In this document: positions 8,036-17,284 of the stretch, piece after piece
Layout: each line of letters begins with the position of its first letter
How positions within the stretch are numbered: the first letter of the stretch is position 1
Assembly: GCA_023407175.1 (NCBI GenBank)
Contig: JAEYMU010000055.1
Location: 29,338 to 93,337, forward strand
Direction: 5' to 3'
Origin: Bacillota bacterium
GTDB lineage: Bacteria > Bacillota_A > Clostridia > Lachnospirales > Lachnospiraceae
Length of the DNA: 64,000 nucleotides
Position numbers and translations under genes: made by a program
Notes under the pieces: generated by a model
The model's database searches: none
What the model was told of the DNA's origin: nothing
Seen by the model: the letters and a program-made list of their open reading frames with translations, nothing else

Positions 8036-8064
8036 ATTGTACCCCCATTCGCATAGACTGTCAA
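7999..8064 (-). promoter_or_regulatory. Sigma-A promoter of cysK copy 1, with downstream palindromic operator
   Basis: Minus strand: -35 TTGACA (8059-8064), 17-nt spacer, -10 TACAAT (8036-8041). An 18-bp perfect palindrome GTATTCATATATGAATAC spans 7999-8016, about 19 nt after the -10, overlapping the start of the transcript. The same arrangement precedes the ferredoxin gene at 19.3 kb, implying a shared repressor. Confidence 0.75.
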
Positions 8065-8134
8065 ACATTTATTGGCTTCCTGACAATCTGCCGGCAATTC
8101 TTACTTTTTAGGATATGCTCCTATAAAGTTAATA

Positions 8135-8170
8135 AGCCGGTTACCATGGTCAAATCCATGATAACCGGCT
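8135..8170 (-). terminator. Hairpin downstream of the GNAT-GST fusion gene
   Basis: AGCCGGTTACCATGG (8135-8149) pairs with CCATGATAACCGGCT (8156-8170) with one mismatch and a 6-nt loop. On the minus strand it is followed by T-rich TATTAACTTTATAG. It probably ends the long operon before the cysK copy 1 promoter, though the T run is weak. Confidence 0.6.
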
Positions 8171-8240
8171 CTGTAGGCCGGAATGTTAAGCTGCGTCTGA
8201 AAGCTGCCAATGTTGTACTATTGCCGGACCAGACGTTTTA

Positions 8241-9557
8241 CTATAAAAATTTCTTCTGACGGTCATTTGGCTGTGTCCAGACAGAAGCATCCGGCCCATT
8301 GGCAACAATCTGATAAGGATTTTTTTCTTTTTCAGAGCTTAGCAGATAGCCGATTTTGATTGCCTCAAAATCCGTTGTCCCCCCAAACTGCGGAATACTG
8401 TACAAATCCTTTGCATAATTCCACAAATTCGGAAATTCTTTAATTGGATTGCGGTTTAAGCGAAAGGCGAAATAATAAGCCGCATCAAATCTTGCCAAAA
8501 TCACATAGAGCCGAACATCCGAATCGGTAACATGGTTCCCGAAGAGATACCTGCTCCTTGATAATCTCTCCTCCAGCCAATCCAGTCTTGTAAATACCAG
8601 CTCATAATTCTTTTCATATTCCTCCTGTGTTGTGGCAAGGCCCGCTTTATCAATCGCGTTATTAATTTCATGAAGCAGGATATGATTGAGTTCATCTATT
8701 TCTGTACGAAGCTCCTTCGGATACAAATCCGGCGCCCCTTCCTTATGAAAGGGCTTCCATACGGTCTCCCAAGCATTCGTTAATTTGAAATAGTCATTAT
8801 TCACCACCCGGCGTGTTTCCAAATCTACTACTGCAGGTACCGTTGCCCGTCCGGTATAATCCGGATCGGTTTCTTCATAAATTTCGGTAAGATACCGGAT
8901 TTTAAGCACCGGGTCTATACCCCCATCATCCAGAGAAAATTCCCAGCCCTTTTCCGTTCTTCGGGGATTTGCTGTCCCGATACTGATGACCTGATCAAGC
9001 CCTAACAGCTTCAGGACTATGATCTGGCTGTGTGCCCACGGACAAGCCGGTGTCCACAGCAGACGGTAACGGTTTGCCGCAACCGGCAACTCCCCCTTTT
9101 CGGCACCAAAGGGTATGGTAAGGCATGAGATGTTTTTCTCTGTCAGGACGGTTGTAAATATACCGCCCTTTTCCGTCTGGCTCCAATCCGCTTTATAACC
9201 AAGCTTCTCATAAAACCCTACCGCCTCATCCCTGCTCGTTATCAGGATTTTACGGATGCCAAGCTCCTCAAGCCAGCGTTCTGCTGCCTGTATCAGCTCC
9301 TTCCCGACCTTTTTGCCGCGGTATTGCTCCAACACACAGACTCTTTCAATCTTTGCGGTTGTCTCATCCAGAATATGCAATCTGCAGGTGGCAACCGGCA
9401 GTACATCATCCAGAGCCAAAACATATAAGGTATCCGGTGTATCATTCTGATCAAATTCCTTTTCAAGCGGTATGTGAAAGCCCTTTACCATTGCCTCTGT
9501 TCTTACATAATGGACCCCTGCCCGCTGCCATTCCTGCGTAACCCTTATTATATTCAA
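8241..9557 (-). CDS. GNAT acetyltransferase fused to a glutathionyl-hydroquinone reductase-like (Xi-class GST) domain
   Basis: 438 residues, start TTG at 9557 with a weak AGGCAGGGA site; the next Met (residue 23) would cut into the GNAT fold. Residues ~1-140 are a GNAT N-acetyltransferase with acetyl-CoA loop 'EQYRGKKVGKEL' and 'GFYEKLGY'. Residues ~155-430 match the GST-like glutathionyl-hydroquinone reductase family: catalytic Cys172 in 'TPACPWAHS', 'TVPAVVDLETRRVVNNDY', 'FGNHVTDSDVRLYVILARF', and the final 'PNLWNYAKDLY'. Such reductases remove glutathione from quinol thioethers. The fusion sits among cysteine synthases and a peptide importer. I infer that acetylation and thioether cleavage act on one S-conjugate. 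The thiol cofactor is unknown. Confidence 0.82.
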   Translation of the reverse strand: MNIIRVTQEWQRAGVHYVRTEAMVKGFHIPLEKEFDQNDTPDTLYVLALDDVLPVATCRLHILDETTAKIERVCVLEQYRGKKVGKELIQAAERWLEELGIRKILITSRDEAVGFYEKLGYKADWSQTEKGGIFTTVLTEKNISCLTIPFGAEKGELPVAANRYRLLWTPACPWAHSQIIVLKLLGLDQVISIGTANPRRTEKGWEFSLDDGGIDPVLKIRYLTEIYEETDPDYTGRATVPAVVDLETRRVVNNDYFKLTNAWETVWKPFHKEGAPDLYPKELRTEIDELNHILLHEINNAIDKAGLATTQEEYEKNYELVFTRLDWLEERLSRSRYLFGNHVTDSDVRLYVILARFDAAYYFAFRLNRNPIKEFPNLWNYAKDLYSIPQFGGTTDFEAIKIGYLLSSEKEKNPYQIVANGPDASVWTQPNDRQKKFL

Positions 9558-9637
9558 CGCAATCCCTGCCTTTCTGTTTGTGTTCTTGCTCCCATGCCTC
9601 TTTGTTTCTCTGCCTTCCTGTTATATCACTCCATGCC

Positions 9638-10576
9638 TTATTGCTCTTCGTTATAGAGCGGCATTGACAGATAACGCTCTCCGGTATCCGGTGCAATCAC
9701 CACAACCGTTTTACCCGCTCCCAGCTCCTGTGCTGTTTTAATAGCTGCATAGATGGAGGCCCCGGAGGAATAACCCAGCAAAAGTCCTTCCTTCTTCGCC
9801 AGTTCTCTTGCCGTATCAATTGCCTGCTGGTCGGTAACGTCAATTACCGTATCATAAATACTGGTGTTTAATACCTTGGGAATGGTTCCCGTACCGATTC
9901 CCTGAATAGAGTGGGGCCCCGGCTTCCCTCCGTTTAAGACTGCGGAGGATGCGGGCTCCACACCTACCACCTTGATCTTAGGATCTGCTGCTTTGAGGTA
10001 TTCTCCCGCTCCGGTTATGGTTCCGCCGGTTCCGATTGCCGATACAAAGGCCTCCGGTACCCTTCCGTCAAAGGCCTCCACAATCTCCGGTCCCGTGATA
10101 TTTCTATGAGCCTCCGGATTGTGTGCATTTTCAAATTGTCTTAAGGGATAATAACCCTTTGTCTGCACCAGCTCCTCCAGCTTGGCCAGATCAGCCTTGA
10201 TCCCCTCCGGTGACGGAGGTACCAGAACCAGCTCGGCACCATAGGCCTTCATTAATTTTCTGCGCTCCACACTGGCCTTTTCACCCATTACGATTACAAG
10301 ACGATAGCCCTTCACCGCTGCCACGAGGGCAAGACCGATGCCTGTATTACCGCTGGTTGCATCCACCAGAGTAGTTTTGCCCGGAGCTATCAGGCCCTCC
10401 CGCTCCGCCTTCTCAATCATATTCAGAGCAATTCTGTCCTTAATACTTCCTCCGATATTGAAATTCTCTAATTTAACATAAATATCGGCCCCACCCTCCG
10501 GAGCCATCCGGTTCAGCTTTACCAGCGGCGTGCGCCCGATTAATTCCAGCGTATTTGCAGCCTTTATCAGTGACAT
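9638..10576 (-). CDS. cysK: Cysteine synthase (PLP-dependent), copy 2
   Basis: 312 residues, closely similar along its whole length to copy 1 at 6909-7847. It has PLP Lys46 in 'GGSIKDR', an intact 'TSGNTGI' loop, 'AIGTGGTITGAGEYL' and 'GYSSGASIYAAI'. It would combine sulfide with O-acetylserine. The gene lies inside the operon, 80 nt before the GNAT-GST fusion and 107 nt after the other GST-like gene, with no obvious promoter in either gap. Its presence next to reductive cleavage enzymes suggests that released sulfide or thiol is re-fixed as cysteine. Confidence 0.92.
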   Translation of the reverse strand: MSLIKAANTLELIGRTPLVKLNRMAPEGGADIYVKLENFNIGGSIKDRIALNMIEKAEREGLIAPGKTTLVDATSGNTGIGLALVAAVKGYRLVIVMGEKASVERRKLMKAYGAELVLVPPSPEGIKADLAKLEELVQTKGYYPLRQFENAHNPEAHRNITGPEIVEAFDGRVPEAFVSAIGTGGTITGAGEYLKAADPKIKVVGVEPASSAVLNGGKPGPHSIQGIGTGTIPKVLNTSIYDTVIDVTDQQAIDTARELAKKEGLLLGYSSGASIYAAIKTAQELGAGKTVVVIAPDTGERYLSMPLYNEEQ

Positions 10577-10683
10577 AATCTCATCCCTTCCGGTTTATAA
10601 CGAAAACCTCTCTCATTTTCACTTCGGCCCCCCGCTTTTCTATCTGTTTTTCATATCGCGGGCACAGTATTCTATTTTAACTG

Positions 10684-11712
10684 CTATCCCTGTTTTACTG
10701 TCAGGAATTTTTCATCCCCGTGCTTTGACAGCTCCTCACGTCCGTGGGGCAGCTCCCAGCCGCTTATATCAGGACCCTTTGCGTAGATTCCATGAATATT
10801 TCCCCATAAGGGTCTTAGATGCGGAGATAATTGATAATGTTTTTTAATTAAATCAAAATATGTAGTCTCCCCGAAGCCCTCTGTCTGATATAAATCCCTG
10901 GCATAGGGCCATAGATTCTTAAATTCCTCCAGCCTGGTCCGGTTCGCCCTGAAAACCTGGTAATAGGTAACCTGAAAACGGGCCAGCGTAGGGTACAGAC
11001 GCACATCGGAATCCGTAATATAATCACCAAATAAAAACCTGCGGTTCTCCAGATGCTTATCCAGGAAGTCCATTGCTTCAAAAAACCGTTCATACCCCAG
11101 ATTGTAAGCCTCCTGGGAACGGGCAAAGCCGCATTTGTAGACTCCTTCATTAATTCTTTCATAGATAAATGTATTTAACTGGTCGATATCCTTTCTAAGC
11201 TTTACCGGGTATAAATCAGGGGCATTCTTTTTGTGATATTCCTTCCAATCGGTGTTCAGATAAATGGGAATCCAAAAATGATCATTATTAACCCCCTTCC
11301 CCGTCTCCGGGTCCGTTATAATCGGAACCGTGGATCGACCGGTAAAATCAGGCACCTCCCTGGTATAGATATCGTGCAGGTAATGAATCTTAAGTACAGG
11401 GTCCACTTCTCCCGGGTCTTCACTGAAAACCCAGCCGATTTTACTGCGGAGGATTCCGGTGGTCCCCAGGCTGATTACCTTATCCAGTCCCAGAAGCTTT
11501 CTGGTTATTACAACCTTATGAGCATGGGGACAGCCCGGCATCCATATCAGCCGGTACCGGTTCGGTACAACAGGCCATTCCTCCGGTCCGTTGCCAAACC
11601 TTTTTGTAAACATATTCGGTTGCCTTTTTATCTCACCGTCGCTTTGAATCTGATGCTTGAAGGTATTTTCAAACAGTTCGATACCTTCAAAGGCTGTAGT
11701 ATTTTCCGACAT
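10684..11712 (-). CDS. Glutathionyl-hydroquinone reductase-like (Xi-class GST) protein
   Basis: 342 residues from ATG 11712, preferred over 11724 because TGAGG stands 6-7 nt upstream. It aligns end to end with the C-terminal part of the GNAT fusion. The catalytic Cys61 lies in 'MPGCPHAHK', a variant of CPWAH. 'DFTGRSTVPIITDPETGKGV', 'FGDYITDSDVRLYPTLARF' and 'NLWPYARDLY' are the family's GST-C signatures. The reductases reduce glutathionyl-hydroquinones through a mixed disulfide on this Cys. It follows the importer ATPase gene by 61 nt in the same operon. Substrate and thiol donor are unknown. Confidence 0.82.
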   Translation of the reverse strand: MSENTTAFEGIELFENTFKHQIQSDGEIKRQPNMFTKRFGNGPEEWPVVPNRYRLIWMPGCPHAHKVVITRKLLGLDKVISLGTTGILRSKIGWVFSEDPGEVDPVLKIHYLHDIYTREVPDFTGRSTVPIITDPETGKGVNNDHFWIPIYLNTDWKEYHKKNAPDLYPVKLRKDIDQLNTFIYERINEGVYKCGFARSQEAYNLGYERFFEAMDFLDKHLENRRFLFGDYITDSDVRLYPTLARFQVTYYQVFRANRTRLEEFKNLWPYARDLYQTEGFGETTYFDLIKKHYQLSPHLRPLWGNIHGIYAKGPDISGWELPHGREELSKHGDEKFLTVKQG

Positions 11713-11773
11713 ATTCAACCTCATTTCTGCGCTGTCGAATGCTCCCCTGCGGAAGCCGTGCGCATTTTATTCC

Positions 11774-12796
11774 TTAAATCAAATATTCTGCTCCCGTATC
11801 CTTGCGCAGTCCCTTATCCTCCCTGCTCATTGGAAGCTCGCCTGCAAAATGGCAGGCTGCATAATGCTTCTCACCGATCTCCCTAAGTTCCGGAAGCTCC
11901 TGAAAGCATATCTGCTTTGCATAGGGACACCTTGCCTGATAAGGACACCCTACGGGCGGCTTTAAGTGAGACGGAGGCTCCGTAACAGACTGTTCATCCT
12001 TTTCATCCCACTGAAGCGATGTGATCAGGTTAGATTTTATCAGCATCTGTGTATAGGGATGAACGTAGTGATTTAATACCTCCGCTGCACTGGCATATTC
12101 CACGATATAGCCAAAATACATCACCGCAATGCTGTCACTTAAGAAGCTGACGCTTGCCATGTCATGGGAAATAAATAGATAGGTGGTCTTATAAGCCTGC
12201 TGCGACTGCTTCAAAAGATTGAGGATCTGTCCCCGGACGGAAACATCCAGGGCAGATACCGGTTCATCCAAAATTAAAAGCTTCGGTGACATAATCAGCG
12301 CTCTCGCAATAGCAATGCGCTGTCTCTGCCCTCCGCTGAATTCACGCGGATAACGCTGCAGATAATCCACGGCCAGGCCGACCTGGGTCATAACCCTGAT
12401 TAGCTTCTCATCGATTTCCTTCCTGGTATACCTTTTTGATATCACCAGCGGTTCCGCTATGATATCTCTGATTTTCATGCTTGGGTCCAAAGAGCTGTAG
12501 GGGTCCTGAAAGACCACCTGGACATTCTTATGGTAATTACTATCCTCCTTCTGATCAAAGGCGGAAATATCCTTGCCGTTAAAATAAATCGTCCCACTTG
12601 ATAGCTTCTCCTGCTTTAGGATCAGTCTTGTTGTAGTTGTCTTTCCCGATCCGGATTCTCCGACTAAGCCCAGAGTCGTTCCCTCTTCAATGGAAAGGGT
12701 CACATCCTTTAATATATGCACCTCGGTGGTTTTTCCAAAAATACTTTTATTCGTATAAATTTTATTAACTTTTTGCAGCTCCAGTGCTTTACTCAT
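11774..12796 (-). CDS. Oligopeptide/dipeptide-type ABC importer ATP-binding protein (OppF/DppF/GsiA-C like)
   Basis: 340 residues from ATG 12796, chosen because GGAGGGTATC precedes it and it overlaps the preceding gene by 8 nt. Walker A 'GESGSGKTTT', signature 'FSGGQRQRIAIARAL' and Walker B 'LLILDEPVSALD' are intact. The C-terminal oligo_HPY-type segment contains Cys-rich 'CPYQARCPYAKQIC', which in this subfamily can hold a metal cluster. With the paired ATPase, two permeases and binding protein upstream it completes one importer. Confidence 0.93.
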   Translation of the reverse strand: MSKALELQKVNKIYTNKSIFGKTTEVHILKDVTLSIEEGTTLGLVGESGSGKTTTTRLILKQEKLSSGTIYFNGKDISAFDQKEDSNYHKNVQVVFQDPYSSLDPSMKIRDIIAEPLVISKRYTRKEIDEKLIRVMTQVGLAVDYLQRYPREFSGGQRQRIAIARALIMSPKLLILDEPVSALDVSVRGQILNLLKQSQQAYKTTYLFISHDMASVSFLSDSIAVMYFGYIVEYASAAEVLNHYVHPYTQMLIKSNLITSLQWDEKDEQSVTEPPSHLKPPVGCPYQARCPYAKQICFQELPELREIGEKHYAACHFAGELPMSREDKGLRKDTGAEYLI

Positions 12797-13754
12797 CCGA
12801 TACCCTCCAGCAATATACCTCATGCCCTTCCTTCACCGTAAATCTCGGCGGTCTGCTCTCCATGCATCTTAGGTTACTGTAGGGACAACGGTCTGCAAAC
12901 ACACAGCCCTTCGGCTGTGTAACCAAATCCGGCGGCTGCCCGTCAATCGTCACATATTTATCCACCGCCGCTCCCTCCAGGTTGGCGGAAGCAAACAGCG
13001 CCCTGGTGTAAGGATGCAGGGTATTATGAAAAAGCTCCTCCCTCTCTGCGGTCTCCACAATAATTCCGGCATACATGACCGCAATCCGGTCGCACATCAT
13101 GGAGATCACTTTGATATCATGGGAGATGAAGATAATAGCTGTCTTATACTTTTTTTGAATGCTCTTTAACAGCTTCAGATATTGAAGCTGTATTGTCACA
13201 TCCAGTGCCGTCGTCGGTTCATCCGCAATAATCAAACGCGGGCGGCAGCTGATGGCTATGGCGCCTACAATCCGCTGCAGCATACCTCCGCTTAACTGAA
13301 AGGGATAGCAGGATAATTTCTCCCTGGAGATATTCAGCTGTCCGGCAATCTCCTGTACCTGTCTGGCACTTTCCTTCCGGCTGATTTTCTGATGGGTACG
13401 GATGGTTTCTATCATCTGGTTTTCCACCGTGTAAAGCGGGTCAAGCGCCGCCATCGGGTCCTGCAGGATAACTGCCACCTGCCTTCCATTATACCCTCGC
13501 AGCCTCCTTTTACTGAATTTCAGGACATCCTCCCCATCGAATAAAATCTCGCCGCCCACGGCCTTTAAGCCGATCCGTTCGCTGTAGCGCAATACAGAAA
13601 GGGCTGTCATGGTTTTCCCGCAGCCGGATTCTCCTATAATGCCAAAGCATTCCTCCTCATGAACAAAGAAGCTGATGTCGTTAATTATATGCAGGGTTCC
13701 CTTAAAGGAGGGCATCTCTGCTACAAAGTTCTTCACTTCCAATAGCTTTTTCAT
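12789..13754 (-). CDS. Oligopeptide/dipeptide-type ABC importer ATP-binding protein (OppD/DppD like)
   Basis: 321 residues. The start at ATG 13754 overlaps the permease stop (ATGA), so translation is coupled; the longer frame runs into permease coding sequence. Walker A 'GESGCGKTM', signature 'LSGGMLQRIVGA' and Walker B 'LIIADEPTTALD' are visible. The C-terminus carries 'CVFADRCPYSNLRC', the oligo_HPY motif with spaced cysteines. It forms the heterodimeric ATPase with the product of the next gene. Confidence 0.93.
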   Translation of the reverse strand: MKKLLEVKNFVAEMPSFKGTLHIINDISFFVHEEECFGIIGESGCGKTMTALSVLRYSERIGLKAVGGEILFDGEDVLKFSKRRLRGYNGRQVAVILQDPMAALDPLYTVENQMIETIRTHQKISRKESARQVQEIAGQLNISREKLSCYPFQLSGGMLQRIVGAIAISCRPRLIIADEPTTALDVTIQLQYLKLLKSIQKKYKTAIIFISHDIKVISMMCDRIAVMYAGIIVETAEREELFHNTLHPYTRALFASANLEGAAVDKYVTIDGQPPDLVTQPKGCVFADRCPYSNLRCMESRPPRFTVKEGHEVYCWRVSDE

Positions 13755-14605
13755 CTGACTGTGCCCCCCTTTCCCTTTAACCATTCTCCCAGACGCTGGA
13801 AGGAAAGTACCGTAAGAATTGTCACCAGTGCAGGAAATACGGAAATCCACCAGGCCTTCAGAAAATAATTGTTACCGTCCGCTATCATCTGCCCCCAGGA
13901 GGGAGTTGGCGGCGATACACTAAGCCCCAGAAAGCTTAAGGAAGCCTCCAGGATGATTGCCATACCGATTTCCAGGGTGACCATTACAATTACAACGCTT
14001 GTAATATTAGGTATAATATGTCTCGCAATGATTCTTAGATCGGAAGCCCCCATAATTTTTGCCTGTTCCACAAAATTTTTCTTCTTCAGGGTAATAACCT
14101 CCGTCTTAATCGTCCTTGTATATTTCGCCCACATGGAAAAGGAGATGGAAATAATGGCCGACTTCACTCCTGCTCCCATACTGATTGCAAGCAGCAATGC
14201 CAGTAAAATGCTTGGAAATGCCAGCGACGCATCGGTCAGACGCATAATGAGCGTATTATGGATACCGCCGTAATATCCGGCAATAATACCCAGTGCGGTG
14301 CCAAGAAGCCCTCCCACCACAATTGCCGCCAGCGCCACAATTAAAGATATTTTGCCTCCAAGCATAATTCTGCTAAGAATATCCCGGCCCAGCTCATCCG
14401 TTCCCAGCAGGTACCGGAAGGAGCCTCCCTCCATAAAAAACGGAGGTGTGAGCTTATTGGTCAAGCTCATGGCCAGGGGATCATGGGGCAGAAACAAAAA
14501 GCCTGCCACTCCGTTTACCAGGAATAATGCAATAATGAAAACCGCTATTACAGGGAGTTTCTTTGATGCCTTTACTGCTGTCGCCTTTTTGCTTTCTTTA
14601 CTCAT
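13751..14605 (-). CDS. Dipeptide/oligopeptide-type ABC importer permease (DppC/OppC like)
   Basis: 284 residues with an N-terminal OppC-type helix ('AVFIIALFLVNGVAGFLFL'), 'LGTDELGRDILSRIMLG' (the DppC signature), and the permease EAA loop 'VEQAKIMGASDLRIIARHI'. About six membrane segments. It lies 12 nt after the DppB-like gene and overlaps the DppD-like gene by 4 nt. Confidence 0.93.
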   Translation of the reverse strand: MSKESKKATAVKASKKLPVIAVFIIALFLVNGVAGFLFLPHDPLAMSLTNKLTPPFFMEGGSFRYLLGTDELGRDILSRIMLGGKISLIVALAAIVVGGLLGTALGIIAGYYGGIHNTLIMRLTDASLAFPSILLALLLAISMGAGVKSAIISISFSMWAKYTRTIKTEVITLKKKNFVEQAKIMGASDLRIIARHIIPNITSVVIVMVTLEIGMAIILEASLSFLGLSVSPPTPSWGQMIADGNNYFLKAWWISVFPALVTILTVLSFQRLGEWLKGKGGTVR

Positions 14606-14617
14606 TTTTTCTTCCCC

Positions 14618-15535
14618 CTATGTAAGATTTCGTACTCGGGGGTCCAAAACCGCCGCCAGATTATCCACCAGAAAGGAAAGTAGAATTGTAAATGCCGAAA
14701 GTATCAGCACAATACCCTGTACCAAGGGAAAATCCCTTGATAAAACGGCCGTATAAGACAGGGTTCCGACTCCAGGCCAGGCAAAAATGGATTCTACCGC
14801 TACACTTCCGCTGATGAGATTTGCAAAAATAAAGGAGCTTAGGGAAAGCACGGAAGCAAAGGAGTTGCGAAGGGCATGCTTAAGGATTACAAGATATTCC
14901 CTAAGACCCTTCAGTCTTGCAAATTTAATGAATTCTCCTTCCAGTGCCGCAATCATATTATTGCGAAGCAGCATGACCATGCCGGAGGATATTGCCATAC
15001 CAAGCAGGAGGCTTGGCAGAATGAAATGCCTCGGCGTACTTGCTCCGGATACCGGAAACCAGTGCAGCTTTACCCCCAGAATTTGAACAAAGATAATCGC
15101 GGAAAAGAAAATCGGACAGGATTGCCCCAGGGCGGCAAAGGCAATAATACCTTTATCTACCCAGGTATTTTTCTTGACAGCGGCTAAGGTACCGAAAACC
15201 AGGGTAAAAAGCATTGCCAAAAGAATGGCGGCAACGGCAAGAATCAGCGTATTGGGAAGCTTTTCTCCAATCACCTCAAGCACCGGACGCTTGCTGGCAT
15301 AGGATTTTCCCAGATCACCGTGCAGGACATCTTTAATGAAAATCCCATACTGTACGATCAAGGGCTGATCCAGTCCAAGCTCATGGGTCAGATACTGCCG
15401 CTGCTCCTCACTAGCCTTGTCATCCAGCAGGCTTTGCAGCGGGTCCCCGCTGGAGCGGGTTGCAACAAAGATAACGATGGAAATGATAAATAATGTGACC
15501 ACCGATTGTATCAGCTTATTTATTACATATTTCAT
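14618..15535 (-). CDS. Dipeptide/oligopeptide-type ABC importer permease (DppB/OppB like)
   Basis: 305 residues beginning with the family's 'INKLIQSVVTLFIISIVIF' helix. It continues with 'QYLTHELGLDQPLIVQYG', the loop 'FIKFARLKGLREYLVILKH' and 'AVESIFAWPGVGTL'. It pairs with the DppC-like permease 12 nt downstream. GsiC/D glutathione importer subunits belong to the same superfamily, so a peptide or thiol conjugate is as plausible a substrate as dipeptide or nickel. Confidence 0.92.
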   Translation of the reverse strand: MKYVINKLIQSVVTLFIISIVIFVATRSSGDPLQSLLDDKASEEQRQYLTHELGLDQPLIVQYGIFIKDVLHGDLGKSYASKRPVLEVIGEKLPNTLILAVAAILLAMLFTLVFGTLAAVKKNTWVDKGIIAFAALGQSCPIFFSAIIFVQILGVKLHWFPVSGASTPRHFILPSLLLGMAISSGMVMLLRNNMIAALEGEFIKFARLKGLREYLVILKHALRNSFASVLSLSSFIFANLISGSVAVESIFAWPGVGTLSYTAVLSRDFPLVQGIVLILSAFTILLSFLVDNLAAVLDPRVRNLT

Positions 15536-15560
15536 TCTCCCATCCTCCCTTCTTTGTCTG

Positions 15561-15604
15561 ACAGAGCTGTCGGAAAATTCATCCTGAATTTACAACAGCT
15601 CTGT
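15561..15604 (-). other. Stem-loop between binding-protein gene and permease genes
   Basis: ACAGAGCTGT (15561-15570) pairs with ACAGCTCTGT (15595-15604); inner AAATTC/GAATTT (15575-15580, 15586-15591) extends it. On the minus strand no U run follows, so it is more likely a partial attenuator or RNA-stability element that raises binding-protein levels above those of the permeases, as is common in such operons. Confidence 0.5.
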
Positions 15605-15620
15605 TTTTCCATTTTCTTAT

Positions 15621-17249
15621 TTATTTTAATTTGAAGCTGTAGAACCAGTTGCCCCAATGAGCCGCATAGGCAGAATCCCAGCTTTCTACCTTGGAGCCTA
15701 CTGCATAATCCTGACTCGGATATACCAGCGGAATTGAGACATTTGCTTCTGCCACAAGATCAAGTATTTTATTCACGGTATCGGAACGGTCACTGCCATC
15801 CAGGGCTGCAAGCTGTGTAATATCTCCATCCAGCTCCGTATTTCCCTGAATTAAACCAAAGGTGGAATTAGAGGGATAGAAGGCCTGGAACGCATCATGG
15901 GCACTGTATTTTTTCGGAGGGTCAAACAGGTATACGGAGCCTGAGAATTCACTGTCAAGAGGCTTCGCACTGTACAGGGCGCCTAAGGTGGCACGGTCTG
16001 TGGAAACAATTTCAACCTCCAGGCCTACTGCCTGCCAATAAGCCGCTACTGCCTGCACCACTTCCGAACTGTAAACCTTCGCAGCCGTATCATAGAACTT
16101 AATTACCGGGTTAGAGAATTGGTCAGGATATCCGGCCTCCTCCAACAGCTCCTTCGCCTTATCCGGGTCATACTGGGTAATCTCTCTTACCGTATCGTAT
16201 CCCGTTGTGAAGGGGAACACACCCCAGGCTCCCGATGCCGTCGCCTTGCCCTCGAACAGGCCGTCTGCCAGCTCCTGGCGGTTAATTGCATAATTCATTG
16301 CTTCTCTGACTAAGGAATTTTGTGTGGCTGCCCCCGTACTGTCATAGGCTCCGCTGATGAAGATTCCCAGGGAGGAGCTATAATCCACCGTATTAATTGT
16401 AACTGCTTCATCATTTTCAAATAAGGAGGCGCTGGTTGCTCCAATCGGTGCAAAATCGATATTTCCTGCCTGTAATTCTGATATTCTTGTGCTCTCCTCC
16501 GAAATTTGGCGGAAAATCAGCTTATTAATATCCGCAGCTCCTTGCCAGTAATCCTCGTTGGCAACAAAGTCAATTTCCTCTCCTGCTGAGAATTTCTCCA
16601 GCTTAAAGGGACCGGTACCAATGGGATTTGCGGAAAATCCGTCAGCTCCCACCTTCTCAAAATAGGCTTTGGGCAACACAATTCCGGTGCCCGTTCCTCC
16701 CTCAGATAACAAATACTCAAATTCGGTGCAAGGGGAATTGAAATTAATCACTACCGTCAGGTTATCCGGTGTATCGATGCTCTTAACATATTCGATCAAT
16801 AAATTCTTATCCGCCTGTTTTGAATCATCGGAAGCATAATACTCCAGAGTGAATTTTACATCTGCACTGGTAAGCTCGGAGCCGTCCTGGAACTTAACCC
16901 CCTCCCGAAGCTTCAGGGTAAAGGATAATTTATCCTCCGACAGGGTCCATTCGGTTGCCAGCCCGGGAATATAATTTCCGTCCTTATCTACAAAGATCAA
17001 GGTATCAAAAACCGGTTCAATCTGCTCTAAGCTGGATAATGCAATTGTTCCCGGATTAAAGGGCTGATCAGCTACGGAAATGACGCCTACGGTCAGTGTT
17101 TTGTCCGAGCTGTCTCCGGCAGCCGCCTCTGTGATGGTACCGCTGGGCTGTGATGTTGTTTCATCCTTTTCTGTTTTCTTTCCGCAGCCGATCAGGGAAG
17201 CAGCCATTGTTACTATAAGTATTAATGTAATCCATAATTTTTTGTTCAT
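15621..17249 (-). CDS. Extracellular solute-binding lipoprotein, family 5 (DppA/OppA/GsiB-like)
   Basis: 542 residues. Lipoprotein signal with lipobox 'SLIGC' (Cys ~22), then a Thr/Ser/Glu linker. Family 5 signatures are 'PVFDTLIFVDKDGNYIPGLA', 'LREGVKFQDGSELTSADVKF' and 'NPIGTGPFKLEKF'. It captures peptide-like ligands outside the membrane for the permeases downstream. Its gene lies between the flavoprotein and the permeases, so redox enzymes and importer are cotranscribed. The ligand cannot be read from sequence; the context suggests a sulfur-containing peptide or S-conjugate. Confidence 0.9.
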   Translation of the reverse strand: MNKKLWITLILIVTMAASLIGCGKKTEKDETTSQPSGTITEAAAGDSSDKTLTVGVISVADQPFNPGTIALSSLEQIEPVFDTLIFVDKDGNYIPGLATEWTLSEDKLSFTLKLREGVKFQDGSELTSADVKFTLEYYASDDSKQADKNLLIEYVKSIDTPDNLTVVINFNSPCTEFEYLLSEGGTGTGIVLPKAYFEKVGADGFSANPIGTGPFKLEKFSAGEEIDFVANEDYWQGAADINKLIFRQISEESTRISELQAGNIDFAPIGATSASLFENDEAVTINTVDYSSSLGIFISGAYDSTGAATQNSLVREAMNYAINRQELADGLFEGKATASGAWGVFPFTTGYDTVREITQYDPDKAKELLEEAGYPDQFSNPVIKFYDTAAKVYSSEVVQAVAAYWQAVGLEVEIVSTDRATLGALYSAKPLDSEFSGSVYLFDPPKKYSAHDAFQAFYPSNSTFGLIQGNTELDGDITQLAALDGSDRSDTVNKILDLVAEANVSIPLVYPSQDYAVGSKVESWDSAYAAHWGNWFYSFKLK

Positions 17250-17284
17250 CGTTTATTTTCCTTTCTTTGCTGTTGGTTGATAAT

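Noticed and set aside
7879..8259. 126-residue plus-strand frame over the cysK leader
   Set aside because: Antisense to the leader and the end of the GNAT-GST gene, no ribosome site, and crosses the cysK promoter and a terminator.
11233..11886. 217-residue plus-strand frame
   Set aside because: Lies wholly opposite the GST-like and OppF-like genes; composition is that of an antisense shadow.
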